Shown here piece by piece: positions 1-5,609 of a stretch of DNA of 24,820 nucleotides. Source of the stretch: VFJL01 sp043721435 (lineage in GTDB: Bacteria > Pseudomonadota > Gammaproteobacteria > Burkholderiales > Nitrosomonadaceae); NCBI GenBank assembly GCA_043721435.1, contig JAYSQR010000044.1, forward strand, positions 1-24,820, in the 5' to 3' direction. The notes under the pieces are model-generated. The model worked only from the letters and a program-made list of their open reading frames with translations, was not told where the DNA came from and did no database searches. Each line of letters begins with the position of its first letter. Positions within the stretch are counted from its first letter, which is position 1. A program made the position numbers and the translations under genes.

Positions 1-32
1 GCGGTGAAAATACGACGAGGGATACGTTTCAT
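1..32 (-). CDS. Transposase orfA, N-terminal fragment (partial at window edge)
   Basis: The minus-strand ATG at 32-30 opens MKRIPRRIFT and continues past the window edge. A short basic start leading into an aromatic residue and Thr is typical of IS3-family OrfA proteins, whose next residues are normally the AEFK-type start of a helix-turn-helix domain. A strong ribosome binding site (AGGAGA) lies 4-9 nt upstream of the ATG. Only about ten residues are visible, so the family call rests on this motif plus the adjacent inverted repeat. It may be the same transposase whose C-terminus lies at the other end of the window. Confidence 0.5.
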   Translation of the reverse strand, partial: MKRIPRRIFT

Positions 33-79
33 GGATTCTCCTAACAAGTTGATAAAGTAACATCAACTTGCCCGTCCAC
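1..79 (-). mobile_element. 5' end of an insertion sequence (partial), with terminal inverted repeat
   Basis: Read on the minus strand, this stretch begins with an inverted repeat (GTGGACGGGCAAGT, 79-66). About 30 nt of leader follow, with a good ribosome binding site (TTAGGAGA), and then an ATG that opens a transposase-like reading frame running off the window. The same 14-bp terminal sequence occurs at 24744-24757 next to a reading-frame end. The two therefore look like the left and right ends of one IS family, probably IS3-like given the N-terminus. The exact outer boundary (78 or 79) is uncertain. Confidence 0.6.
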
Positions 80-109
80 AAAAGTGGGCCTCGCTCAAAG
101 GATGCGAGC

Positions 110-865
110 ATGGAACGAATCAAGGCCGCGCGTGAGTGGTATCAGAAGTGGAGTAGCAACCCCGCCACACATACAGCATTGAAGTTGTTTAAGGCCATTA
201 GCGGCACCGATGCCCACGTTGCCATTACACACCATCGTATTGCGCTGGCCTGCTTCGATGCCGCTCACTACAAGCCAGAGCTTGACCCCGGACAAATCTA
301 CCGCAAGGAAATACAGGCAGAAAAAAAGAAGCTAGACCAGCTTACAAGTGCTGCCCATATTTTAGCACTGAGCGCCGGGCACAACGAAAAGGGGCTGATG
401 TGGGCTTGTCAAATAGCGGAATCAACTTCGGGGGTGCGTATTACACGCATAGAAAAGCCCGGCCCCATGGCGCTTAACTTGGTGGTTGAAAATTACTTTT
501 CGCATCTTGAAACAGCATTGAGGGGTAAATTGCCAGAGATTCACGGTGGCCCGTGGCTGCACAGGTCTACCATTGGCAATCTTAGTTATAACAAGGCTAT
601 TTCGGCAGGTAGGCCAGTCACTATCGAAACCATGCTGGGATTCGAGTTAGCATTTTACCTTCGGATGCACACAGCCGGACGCGCCGAAGATACCATCCAG
701 AATGGGCAGGATATGCCTGACGACGGAAACCCATACTACCCCGTAGTTGCGGCATTTTGCAGTGCTGTATGTGTAACAACATCTTGGGATGCAAAAAAGA
801 TTGGCGACAAGGTGCGAGACCTAAAAAACGTTGGACTTACTGAATGGCCAAAGGGGGTTTATTAG
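110..865 (+). CDS. Unrecognised 251-aa protein of the mobile region
   Basis: I do not recognise this protein. The ATG at 110 (MERIKAAREWYQKW) is the first methionine. The frame stays open back to a TTG at 68, but that codon lies inside the IS inverted repeat. Either ATG 110 is the true start or the IS insertion removed the original N-terminus. The protein is soluble, with no signal peptide or membrane segment. The N-terminal third is helical and charged (a lysine-rich stretch near residue 80), and the C-terminal half contains aromatic and Gly-rich patches (GGPWLHRS, MLGFELAFYLRMH). It is followed by a 92-nt gap and then the small DNA-binding genes of the element. Position and lack of homology suggest an accessory or defence-type cargo protein, but that is inference only. 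Confidence 0.6.
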   Translation: MERIKAAREWYQKWSSNPATHTALKLFKAISGTDAHVAITHHRIALACFDAAHYKPELDPGQIYRKEIQAEKKKLDQLTSAAHILALSAGHNEKGLMWACQIAESTSGVRITRIEKPGPMALNLVVENYFSHLETALRGKLPEIHGGPWLHRSTIGNLSYNKAISAGRPVTIETMLGFELAFYLRMHTAGRAEDTIQNGQDMPDDGNPYYPVVAAFCSAVCVTTSWDAKKIGDKVRDLKNVGLTEWPKGVY

Positions 866-920
866 GTGAGAAACAGAAGGAATTAGTACGCAAGACAGCC
901 CATATAAGCGCATAACAATA

Positions 921-952
921 GGAACCTTCATATAAATACAAATGAGGGTTCC
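921..952 (+). promoter_or_regulatory. Hairpin covering the ribosome binding site of the AlpA-like gene
   Basis: The arms GGAACCTTCAT (921-931) and ATGAGGGTTCC (942-952) pair over 11 positions with one T-G wobble and a 10-nt loop. The 3' arm contains the GAGGG (944-948) that would serve as Shine-Dalgarno for the ATG at 958. Folding of the mRNA would hide the RBS. As DNA, the dyad could instead be an operator. Confidence 0.45.
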
Positions 953-957
953 ACAAA

Positions 958-1197
958 ATGAATACCGCAATCGTTCGACACTTGCCCGTAACATCTGCCG
1001 CACAATTTCCGCCGCTTGACCAAGAAACCCGTAGCCACATTCCGACCGCGCCAGCCGCTTTCTATCTTCTACGAAAGCCGCAAACTATGCGCGCCTATGC
1101 GTGCCTTGAGAATGGCCCCATCCGCCCGATAAGAATTAATGGCCGCCTGGCCTGGCCTGTTGCTGCAATCCGTGCGCTGTTGAATGGGGGTGCCTAA
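958..1197 (+). CDS. AlpA/excisionase-like small DNA-binding protein
   Basis: This 79-aa protein has a C-terminal half with the look of a small winged helix-turn-helix of the AlpA/excisionase type. It has a FYLLRKP start, then a helical segment, then GPIRPIRINGRLAWPVAAIRALL, which matches the G-x-x-P-x-x-I-x-G-R-x-x-W pattern of that family. Such proteins regulate or assist excision in prophages and integrative elements. The ATG follows a GAGGG site held in a hairpin. The stop (1195-1197) touches the start of the next gene, so translation is probably coupled. The role as activator or recombination directionality factor is inferred from family and neighbourhood. No integrase is visible in this window. 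Confidence 0.65.
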   Translation: MNTAIVRHLPVTSAAQFPPLDQETRSHIPTAPAAFYLLRKPQTMRAYACLENGPIRPIRINGRLAWPVAAIRALLNGGA

Positions 1198-1198
1198 A

Positions 1199-1549
1199 AT
1201 GAAAAAAGGCCAACTCCCAATATTTGCAGAATTGACCCTTGCTGACACCGAGGATTCTACAGCAAAACCCGCCGGTAAATTCACTGGAACTGATAATCCA
1301 CGACATTTGCGCGTCATTAATTCCTCATTGGTTCGACCGAGGAAACGAGAGGAAATAGACCGCATTGCGGGATGCTCAAACGGCCCGGAGTTGATAGCCG
1401 AACTTCGCCGCCGTGGTCTGGAATTTCCGTGCAACCGTGTGCCCGCAATTGACCGAGATGGGTACCCTATCCGGTTCGGAATTTACCACTTGACCGATAC
1501 CGACCGGCGCAAAATAAATTCATGGCTGCGACTGCGAGATGCAGCATGA
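1199..1549 (+). CDS. Winged-helix-like protein of mobile elements (function unknown)
   Basis: This 116-aa protein starts at the ATG at 1199, which has a G-rich RBS (GGGGG at 1186-1190). An in-frame ATG at 1184 is less likely. The N-terminus is low complexity. From about residue 40 the sequence NPRHLRVINSSLVRPRKREEIDRIAG, then ELRRRGLEFPC, then IDRDGYPIRFGIYHLTDTDRRKINSWL, looks like a helix-turn-helix followed by a wing. I recognise this arrangement from hypothetical proteins encoded just before primase genes in proteobacterial integrated elements. A DNA-binding role in replication initiation or copy control is an inference. The stop overlaps the next small ORF by 4 nt (ATGA). Confidence 0.6.
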   Translation: MKKGQLPIFAELTLADTEDSTAKPAGKFTGTDNPRHLRVINSSLVRPRKREEIDRIAGCSNGPELIAELRRRGLEFPCNRVPAIDRDGYPIRFGIYHLTDTDRRKINSWLRLRDAA

Positions 1550-1650
1550 ACCGCGCTGCTATCGTGATAAACCGCATCGCAACGGTGCATCCTGACTTCG
1601 CATTACTGGCCGCGCTGCTGTGCATGTTGCTGTGGGGTGCGCCGTGGTGA
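1546..1650 (+). CDS. Possible 34-aa hydrophobic mini-ORF coupled to the primase gene
   Basis: The ATG at 1546 overlaps the upstream stop as ATGA. The ORF ends at 1648-1650, overlapping the GTG start of the primase-helicase as GTGA. The peptide has a short polar N-terminus and a hydrophobic C-terminal stretch (FALLAALLCMLLWGAPW) long enough for one membrane segment. It may be a genuine small membrane peptide, or only a leader that couples translation between the flanking genes. I know of no family for it. The overlap at both ends is the main evidence that it is translated. Confidence 0.35.
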   Translation: MNRAAIVINRIATVHPDFALLAALLCMLLWGAPW

Positions 1651-3626
1651 ACGAAATCGAACGCGCCGCCGATGCGTTTCACTATCTTGATGCAGGATGC
1701 CCGCGTGATGCGTGGGTGCGTGCTGGCATGGCCGCGAAGTCTGCCGGATTAGGGTTTGATGACTTCAACAACTGGAGCGCATCCGCCGGAAATTATGCCG
1801 GTGAAAACGAATGCCGCACAGTCTGGAAATCGTTTGATGATTCTGGAGCCGTGACACCTGCGACACTTTTCCATATGGCATATGAACAAGGCTGGAAAGA
1901 CCCCGCCAGAACGACCCACAACAAGCGCAACGGGAGCCGCCCTGACATACCCCTTGGCAAGGATGCGAAAGCCCCGCACAAAGCCGCTGCACAAGCCGCA
2001 AGTGCAAATGCTGTTGATGTTTGGGAACGGTGCATACCTGCTGATGTTGCCGATGCCTACATATACAGGAAGCAAGGCAAGGAGGATGGGTTAAGAGTTT
2101 ATCCGGCCAGTGCGCCGCCGCTTGTTATCCGTGGGCAGAACGTAACGGGTTATCTGGCAGTCCCATGCTTGAATGGTAACGACCTGCAAACGCTGCAATT
2201 CATCCCGCCGGGGGGTGGCGATAAATTGAATTTGCCGGGTGCATCGTTCAATGATGGATTTTTCACAGTGGGCGAGATAACCGACCGCGCCTATATCGCG
2301 GAAGGTATCGGCCAAGCGTGGGCAGTGAACAAAGCAACGGGAGCCGCTGCCGTGGTATGTTTTGGTGCTGGCCGCATGATGACTGTTGCCAAGGTCTTGC
2401 GCGAAAAATATCCCGCCGCCCGTCTGGTGATAGTGCCCGACCGTGGCAAGGAAAACCAAGCCGCTGCCATTGCCGCCGCTGTTGCTGACCAGTGGGTTGC
2501 GATGCCTGATGACAAGCCCGGCAACTATGACGCATGGGATTATGCCAATGACTTTGGCACTGGTGCATTAGCCGCCCTGCTGGAACGCCCACAAGCCACG
2601 CCAATGCGGTTTAAGCTGCTATCTGGTGCTGACCTATGCAACGCGCCGCCGATGCGCTGGATGGTGCGTGGTGTGCTGCCGGTGGAAGGATTGGCCGCGC
2701 TGTTTGGTGCAAGTGGCAGCGGGAAAAGTTTCCTGATGCTGGATGTTGCCGCCGCTGTTGCCGGTGGCGATTATTCATGGTTTGACCGCCGAGTTACTCA
2801 AGCCCCTGTTACTTACGTTTGCCTTGAGGGTGAAGCCGGAATCGGAAAGCGCGTCAAAGCCTGGAGCCTGCACCACAACAAGTCCGTACCGGATGCGCTG
2901 CGCTTCATTACGCAACCTTTCGACCTGCTGAGCGATGACGTGGCAGAACTTGCCAAAGCTGTGACTGCTGGTGGTGGTGCGGGTGGGCTGGTGATACTCG
3001 ACACCTTGAACCGTGCCGCGCCGGGTGCTGATGAAAATTCAAGCGTGGATATGGGAAATCTTATTGCCGCCGCCAAGCAACTGCAAACGCTAACGGGTGG
3101 GCTGGTGTTGCTGGTGCATCACACTGGCAAAGACACCACAAAGGGGCTGCGCGGGCATTCGAGTTTATACGCTGCGCTTGATGGTGCGATTGAAGTAATC
3201 AACACCGACACCCGCAAAGCGTGGAGCGTAGCCAAGTGCAAGGATGATGTGACCGGCGATGCGCACCCTTTCAAGCTGAAAATCGTAACCGTGGGCATTG
3301 ATGACGAAGGCGAAGAAATCACTTCATGCGTGGCCGTGCCGGATGATTCAGGTGAAGTAAACCCGAAGAAAAATCCAACGCTTGGCACTAACCAAAAAAT
3401 AGCCCGCAAGGTGCTGGGGGAGCCGCTGCGCAAATCGCCGCACATTGGCATGGAAGGCGCGCCAGCGGGAAGGCCGTGCATTAACTACGATGAAGCCGTT
3501 TCAATAGTTTCCGAGCGGATGCCCACCGATGCGAAACACCGAAAGACGCGCGCAATAAGTGCCATAAGCGGATTGGTGGAAAAAGGTTATCTAGGCATGA
3601 AGGGGGATTGGTTATGGGACATTTAA
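1647..3626 (+). CDS. Primase-helicase (PriCT / Toprim / RepA-like AAA ATPase)
   Basis: This 659-aa protein is counted from GTG 1647 (GTG 1644 is an alternative). The N-terminal segment (to about residue 90) resembles a PriCT-2 module (WVRAGMAAKSAGLGFDDFNNWS, VWKSF). The middle (about 120-320) resembles a Toprim-type primase domain, with AEGIGQAWAV and LVIVPDRG. The C-terminal part (about 330-560) is a RepA/RecA-fold ATPase with Walker A GASGSGKS, Walker B GLVILDTLNRA and the downstream LVHHTGKD. Proteins built this way prime and unwind DNA for plasmids, phages and integrative elements. The adjacent iteron-like array and nuclease gene fit a self-replication module. The gene is full length with no visible damage. 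Confidence 0.85.
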   Translation: MNEIERAADAFHYLDAGCPRDAWVRAGMAAKSAGLGFDDFNNWSASAGNYAGENECRTVWKSFDDSGAVTPATLFHMAYEQGWKDPARTTHNKRNGSRPDIPLGKDAKAPHKAAAQAASANAVDVWERCIPADVADAYIYRKQGKEDGLRVYPASAPPLVIRGQNVTGYLAVPCLNGNDLQTLQFIPPGGGDKLNLPGASFNDGFFTVGEITDRAYIAEGIGQAWAVNKATGAAAVVCFGAGRMMTVAKVLREKYPAARLVIVPDRGKENQAAAIAAAVADQWVAMPDDKPGNYDAWDYANDFGTGALAALLERPQATPMRFKLLSGADLCNAPPMRWMVRGVLPVEGLAALFGASGSGKSFLMLDVAAAVAGGDYSWFDRRVTQAPVTYVCLEGEAGIGKRVKAWSLHHNKSVPDALRFITQPFDLLSDDVAELAKAVTAGGGAGGLVILDTLNRAAPGADENSSVDMGNLIAAAKQLQTLTGGLVLLVHHTGKDTTKGLRGHSSLYAALDGAIEVINTDTRKAWSVAKCKDDVTGDAHPFKLKIVTVGIDDEGEEITSCVAVPDDSGEVNPKKNPTLGTNQKIARKVLGEPLRKSPHIGMEGAPAGRPCINYDEAVSIVSERMPTDAKHRKTRAISAISGLVEKGYLGMKGDWLWDI

Positions 3627-3642
3627 TCAGTCCGCTGTTTAG

Positions 3643-3758
3643 CCTTCCCGGTTCCCTTCCCGTTTCCCACTCTTCTATAGAGAGAGTGGGAAAAGCGGGA
3701 AAACGGGAACTTGCCCGAAAAGTCCCGAAACGGGAAAGCCGGGAAAAGCGGGAAAGCC
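3643..3758 (+). repeat. Iteron-like 9-bp repeat array with cruciform, possible replication origin
   Basis: GGGAAA motifs begin at 3688, 3697, 3705 (GGGAA), 3732, 3741 and 3750, so most are 9 nt apart or a multiple of it. Between them, two CCCGAAA variants (3713, 3723) fill the register. The left side is a pyrimidine-rich mirror: TTTCCCACTCT (3663-3673) pairs perfectly with AGAGTGGGAAA (3683-3693), and the pairing continues imperfectly outward. The array lies between the primase-helicase gene and the nuclease gene. Short phased repeats beside a Rep-type protein are the hallmark of iteron origins, but binding by this protein is inference. Confidence 0.6.
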
Positions 3759-3788
3759 CGTGTCTATTGCCTTTCACTGGTGCAAAGC

Positions 3789-4151
3789 ATGACTGACCTG
3801 TTAGGGGATGCCCTGCCCGTGGAGCGAAAGACCGACCGACCGGAAGCCGCTGCACTGCGGGAAGTCTTGCAGGCGCTGGAAACTCATTCTGCTGTTGCAT
3901 GGTGCGAACGGATGAGCAGTGGAGCGGTGCGAATCGGCAAGCGGTTTGTCCGGTTTGGGTGGAAGGGTTGCCCGGACGTGCTGGGGCAATTGAAAGACGG
4001 GCGATTGCTGGGCGTGGAAGTGAAAGCAGCCAAGGGAAAGTTAAGACCAGAGCAAGCCATATTCCTTGAACGCATCCGCTGCGCTGGTGGAATTGCATTC
4101 ATGGCGCGGGATTGTCTGGACGCATTCCGGGAACCTGATAGCGTTTTTTAG
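3789..4151 (+). CDS. VRR-NUC type nuclease
   Basis: This 120-aa protein starts at ATG 3789 (MTDLLGDALPV). Residues about 35-110 have the VRR-NUC/PD-(D/E)XK pattern: a leading Gly-rich strand, then WKGCPDVLGQLKDG, then VEVKAAKGKLRPEQAIFLERI, then GGIAFMARD. Asp in PDV and the E-x-K of VEVKA are the expected metal-binding and catalytic residues. Stand-alone VRR-NUC proteins are common in phages and integrated elements beside primase genes, and are thought to act as structure-specific nucleases in replication or recombination. The frame is open further upstream through the repeat array, but that extension is repeat-derived and I exclude it. Confidence 0.8.
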   Translation: MTDLLGDALPVERKTDRPEAAALREVLQALETHSAVAWCERMSSGAVRIGKRFVRFGWKGCPDVLGQLKDGRLLGVEVKAAKGKLRPEQAIFLERIRCAGGIAFMARDCLDAFREPDSVF

Positions 4152-4211
4152 TTCACAGTTTCCGCCCTGATTGGAAACACTGAAAACCAATAGCGGTACG
4201 GGTTATAGCTT

Positions 4212-4227
4212 CATTGTGGCCACAATG
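4212..4227. promoter_or_regulatory. Perfect 16-bp palindrome, operator candidate
   Basis: CATTGTGGCCACAATG is a perfect inverted repeat in the 142-nt gap between the nuclease gene and the next small gene. It lies 66 nt before that gene's start. Its size and position suit a dimeric repressor site. No specific regulator can be named. Confidence 0.4.
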
Positions 4228-4293
4228 TGAACAGTTTACGCAACAATAGGCACACCCCAGCCAGGAAAACGAACTACTTTAAAAGGAATCATC

Positions 4294-4551
4294 ATGGCGC
4301 GACACTGGACATCCGAACAGAAAGCCAAGCAATCAGCCTTAATTCATTCATGGCAACCGTGGACACAATCCACGGGAGCGAAAACAGCGCAAGGCAAGGC
4401 GATATGTTCGCAGAATGTTATTGTTGGAAAGAGGAACAAGCAGAAGGCACTTGAGCAAGCCGTGATGGAACTTAATGCGGCACTGGCCAAGGTTCACGCA
4501 CTTACTGTCAAGCGCACGATAAATCATTGCCGCACTAGGCAAGCTGCGTAA
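4294..4551 (+). CDS. Small basic protein of prophage-type regions (function unknown)
   Basis: This 85-aa protein has a strong RBS (AAAAGGA, 4281-4287) before ATG 4294. The N-terminal pattern HWTSEQKAKQSALIHSWQPW followed by STGAKTAQGKAICSQN is one I recognise from small hypothetical proteins in proteobacterial prophage and integrated-element regions. The remainder is a basic helix (KQKALEQAVMELNAALAKVHAL). It probably binds nucleic acid or a partner protein, but no function is established. An overlapping frame beginning at 4227 is open too, but lacks an RBS and family character. Confidence 0.6.
   Translation: MARHWTSEQKAKQSALIHSWQPWTQSTGAKTAQGKAICSQNVIVGKRNKQKALEQAVMELNAALAKVHALTVKRTINHCRTRQAA
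4357..4375. repeat. Inverted repeat inside the small basic protein gene
   Basis: CCGTGGA and TCCACGG are separated by 5 nt. The 11-mer CCGTGGACACA that begins here (4357-4367) is repeated directly at 4573-4583, where it forms half of another palindrome. Confidence 0.3.
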
Positions 4552-4566
4552 AAAAGGAAAATCGTT

Positions 4567-4581
4567 TGTCCACCGTGGACA
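4567..4581. promoter_or_regulatory. 15-bp palindrome, operator candidate
   Basis: TGTCCAC-C-GTGGACA is a perfect dyad around one central base, 16 nt after the preceding stop codon. It shares CCGTGGACACA with the inverted repeat at 4357. Confidence 0.35.
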
Positions 4582-4667
4582 CACTAACCCAGAGAGCCGC
4601 GCCAGTGGCCAATGTAGCTTTTTCAAACTCACCCGAAAATGAAGAGTTATCCACAGAAGAGGGTTAT

Positions 4668-4687
4668 GAGTGCTCCAGAGAGCACTC
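4668..4687. repeat. Perfect 8-bp-arm hairpin
   Basis: GAGTGCTC and GAGCACTC pair across a 4-nt loop (CAGA). No T tract follows, so it is not an obvious intrinsic terminator. It lies just before the palindrome at 4692 and the decayed gene at 4734. Confidence 0.4.
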
Positions 4688-4691
4688 AAGG

Positions 4692-4705
4692 TGGCAACGT
4701 TGCCA
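4692..4705. promoter_or_regulatory. 14-bp palindrome, first of a pair with an AACGTT core
   Basis: TGGCAACGTTGCCA is a perfect palindrome. It differs from the one at 5207-5220 (TGGAAACGTTTCCA) only by one symmetric base pair, so the two may be sites for one regulator. The AACGTT core resembles LacI-family operators, but no such regulator is visible here. Confidence 0.45.
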
Positions 4706-4733
4706 GAGCCTGCCACAGATACCCTACCGATAA

Positions 4734-5009
4734 CAGGATGGCGATGCCTAGGCTGCACGTTTGCTGCTGGAACGTGTATTGCCCTCACTGAAGCCGATTG
4801 AGCAGCCTGTAGCCCTATTGCTGCCCACTGGTGAGGGGTTAACCGCTCAAGGTGTGGCGATTGTGGAAGCCGTAGCCGCTGGAACACTTGCACCCGACCA
4901 AGGTGCTGCGCTGCTGACTGGGCTCGGTTCACTGGCAAGAATTAAAGAGATAGACGAACTAACCGCCCGCATCACGGTATTGGAAGGGATGAAGAATGGC
5001 AACGCTTAA
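4734..5009 (+). pseudogene. Decayed DUF5681-like gene, C-terminal remnant
   Basis: The frame reads QDGDA, a TAG stop (4749-4751), then AARLLLERVLPSLKPI and on to a normal C-terminus rich in Ala and Glu (VEAVAAGTLAPDQGAALLTGLGSLARIKEIDELTARI). This matches the C-terminal part of DUF5681-family proteins of prophage regions, where a GD-x-x-A-x-R-L-x-L-E-R stretch precedes such an end. The normal N-terminus with its GRP-K-G-x-x-N-K motif is missing. A second in-frame stop lies at 4731-4733. A remnant from TTG 4761 (82 aa) could still be made, since the 3' part is intact and overlaps the next gene start. The call as a pseudogene is from pattern memory, not an alignment. Confidence 0.5.
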
Positions 5010-5184
5010 ACAGAGAGTAGCGGCGCTGGAAAAAATCATTGCCGCCCGGATACCTGTTGCCCCCGTGCAATTTATCTGTCTGGATATTGAGCGTGACGCT
5101 CCAGCAGAGTACGAGCGTAAACAACGGCAGATTGCGGATATAGAGGCAACAGGGAACAGGGTTATTGTGTTTAGTGTGGTTTGA
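4996..5184 (+). CDS. Short coiled-coil protein, first of two related genes
   Basis: This 62-aa protein begins MATLKQRVAALEKIIAA, a leucine-heptad start predicting a short coiled coil. A variable region and a strand-like end (GNRVIVFSVV) follow. The ATG at 4996 has an AAGGGATGAAG-type RBS and overlaps the end of the preceding remnant by 14 nt. It resembles the gene at 5340 in its start (MAT-x-x-x-R-x-A-x-LE) and in the central Gln/Arg-rich helix before a hydrophobic strand. Such micro-proteins are common in betaproteobacterial prophage regions and have no known function. Confidence 0.55.
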   Translation: MATLKQRVAALEKIIAARIPVAPVQFICLDIERDAPAEYERKQRQIADIEATGNRVIVFSVV

Positions 5185-5205
5185 TACGAGGTAGCCTGGC
5201 CGCAA

Positions 5206-5221
5206 GTGGAAACGTTTCCAC
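5206..5221. promoter_or_regulatory. Perfect 16-bp palindrome, second of the AACGTT-core pair
   Basis: GTGGAAACGTTTCCAC is a perfect inverted repeat, 22 nt after the preceding stop codon and about 120 nt before the next coiled-coil gene. Its central 14 bp match the palindrome at 4692-4705 except for one symmetric pair. Confidence 0.5.
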
Positions 5222-5254
5222 CTAAGCTTCTGTGGTTTGTGGGTGAATGATGCA

Positions 5255-5353
5255 ATGACAGAGTTTCAGCAAAGCGAATGTGAACGAGCAGCACAGAATA
5301 ACCTACCGACACTTACCGTGATTATTGGAAGGGCACGCCATGGCAACGATTGA
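5255..5353 (+). CDS. Possible 32-aa ORF overlapping the next start
   Basis: The ATG at 5255 opens a 32-aa frame (MTEFQQSECERAAQNN and onward) whose end overlaps the start of the gene at 5340. It lacks a clear RBS and I recognise no family. It is listed only because it fills an otherwise empty 155-nt gap and overlaps the downstream start as a coupled leader would. Confidence 0.15.
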   Translation: MTEFQQSECERAAQNNLPTLTVIIGRARHGND

Positions 5354-5549
5354 AAGCAGACTGGCAACACTGGAACAGGTGCAACGCAAAGCCCTCCCCG
5401 AGCTGGTGTTGATTTATCCCGATGCGCAGGAAGGCGAACCGACACCCACGCAACAGGTGCAAATCGAAATGGCCGAGCGACAAGGGCGCCCGGTGCGAAC
5501 GATTACGATAACCCGTGCAGAAGATGCCCCGAGATTGAAACCATCCTGA
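5340..5549 (+). CDS. Short coiled-coil protein, second of two related genes
   Basis: This 69-aa protein starts at ATG 5340, with GGAAGGG about 7 nt upstream. An in-frame TTG at 5325 is less likely. The N-terminus MATIESRLATLEQVQ is a short heptad helix. LPELVLIYPDAQEGEPTPTQQVQIEMAERQGRPVRTITI follows, a strand, helix, strand layout. I recognise this as a micro-protein type seen repeatedly in betaproteobacterial prophage-like regions. It is a likely paralogue of the gene at 4996. Function is unknown. Confidence 0.6.
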   Translation: MATIESRLATLEQVQRKALPELVLIYPDAQEGEPTPTQQVQIEMAERQGRPVRTITITRAEDAPRLKPS

Positions 5550-5609
5550 TTTTTCGTGACGTGTCACAGTAAACAGGCCGCTGGTACCCCGCTAAATGGG
5601 ATTTTTTTA

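Noticed and set aside
1..60. Plus-strand frame ending PNKLIK at 58-60, as if a gene ended there
   Set aside because: The minus strand explains the same bases better: inverted repeat, RBS and a transposase N-terminus.
3481..4098. 205-aa minus-strand frame across the iteron array
   Set aside because: It is antisense to the primase and VRR-NUC genes, with no RBS or recognisable domain.
4227..4454. 75-aa frame starting at GTG 4227
   Set aside because: It overlaps the 4294 gene in another frame. It lacks an RBS and family resemblance, while 4294 has both.
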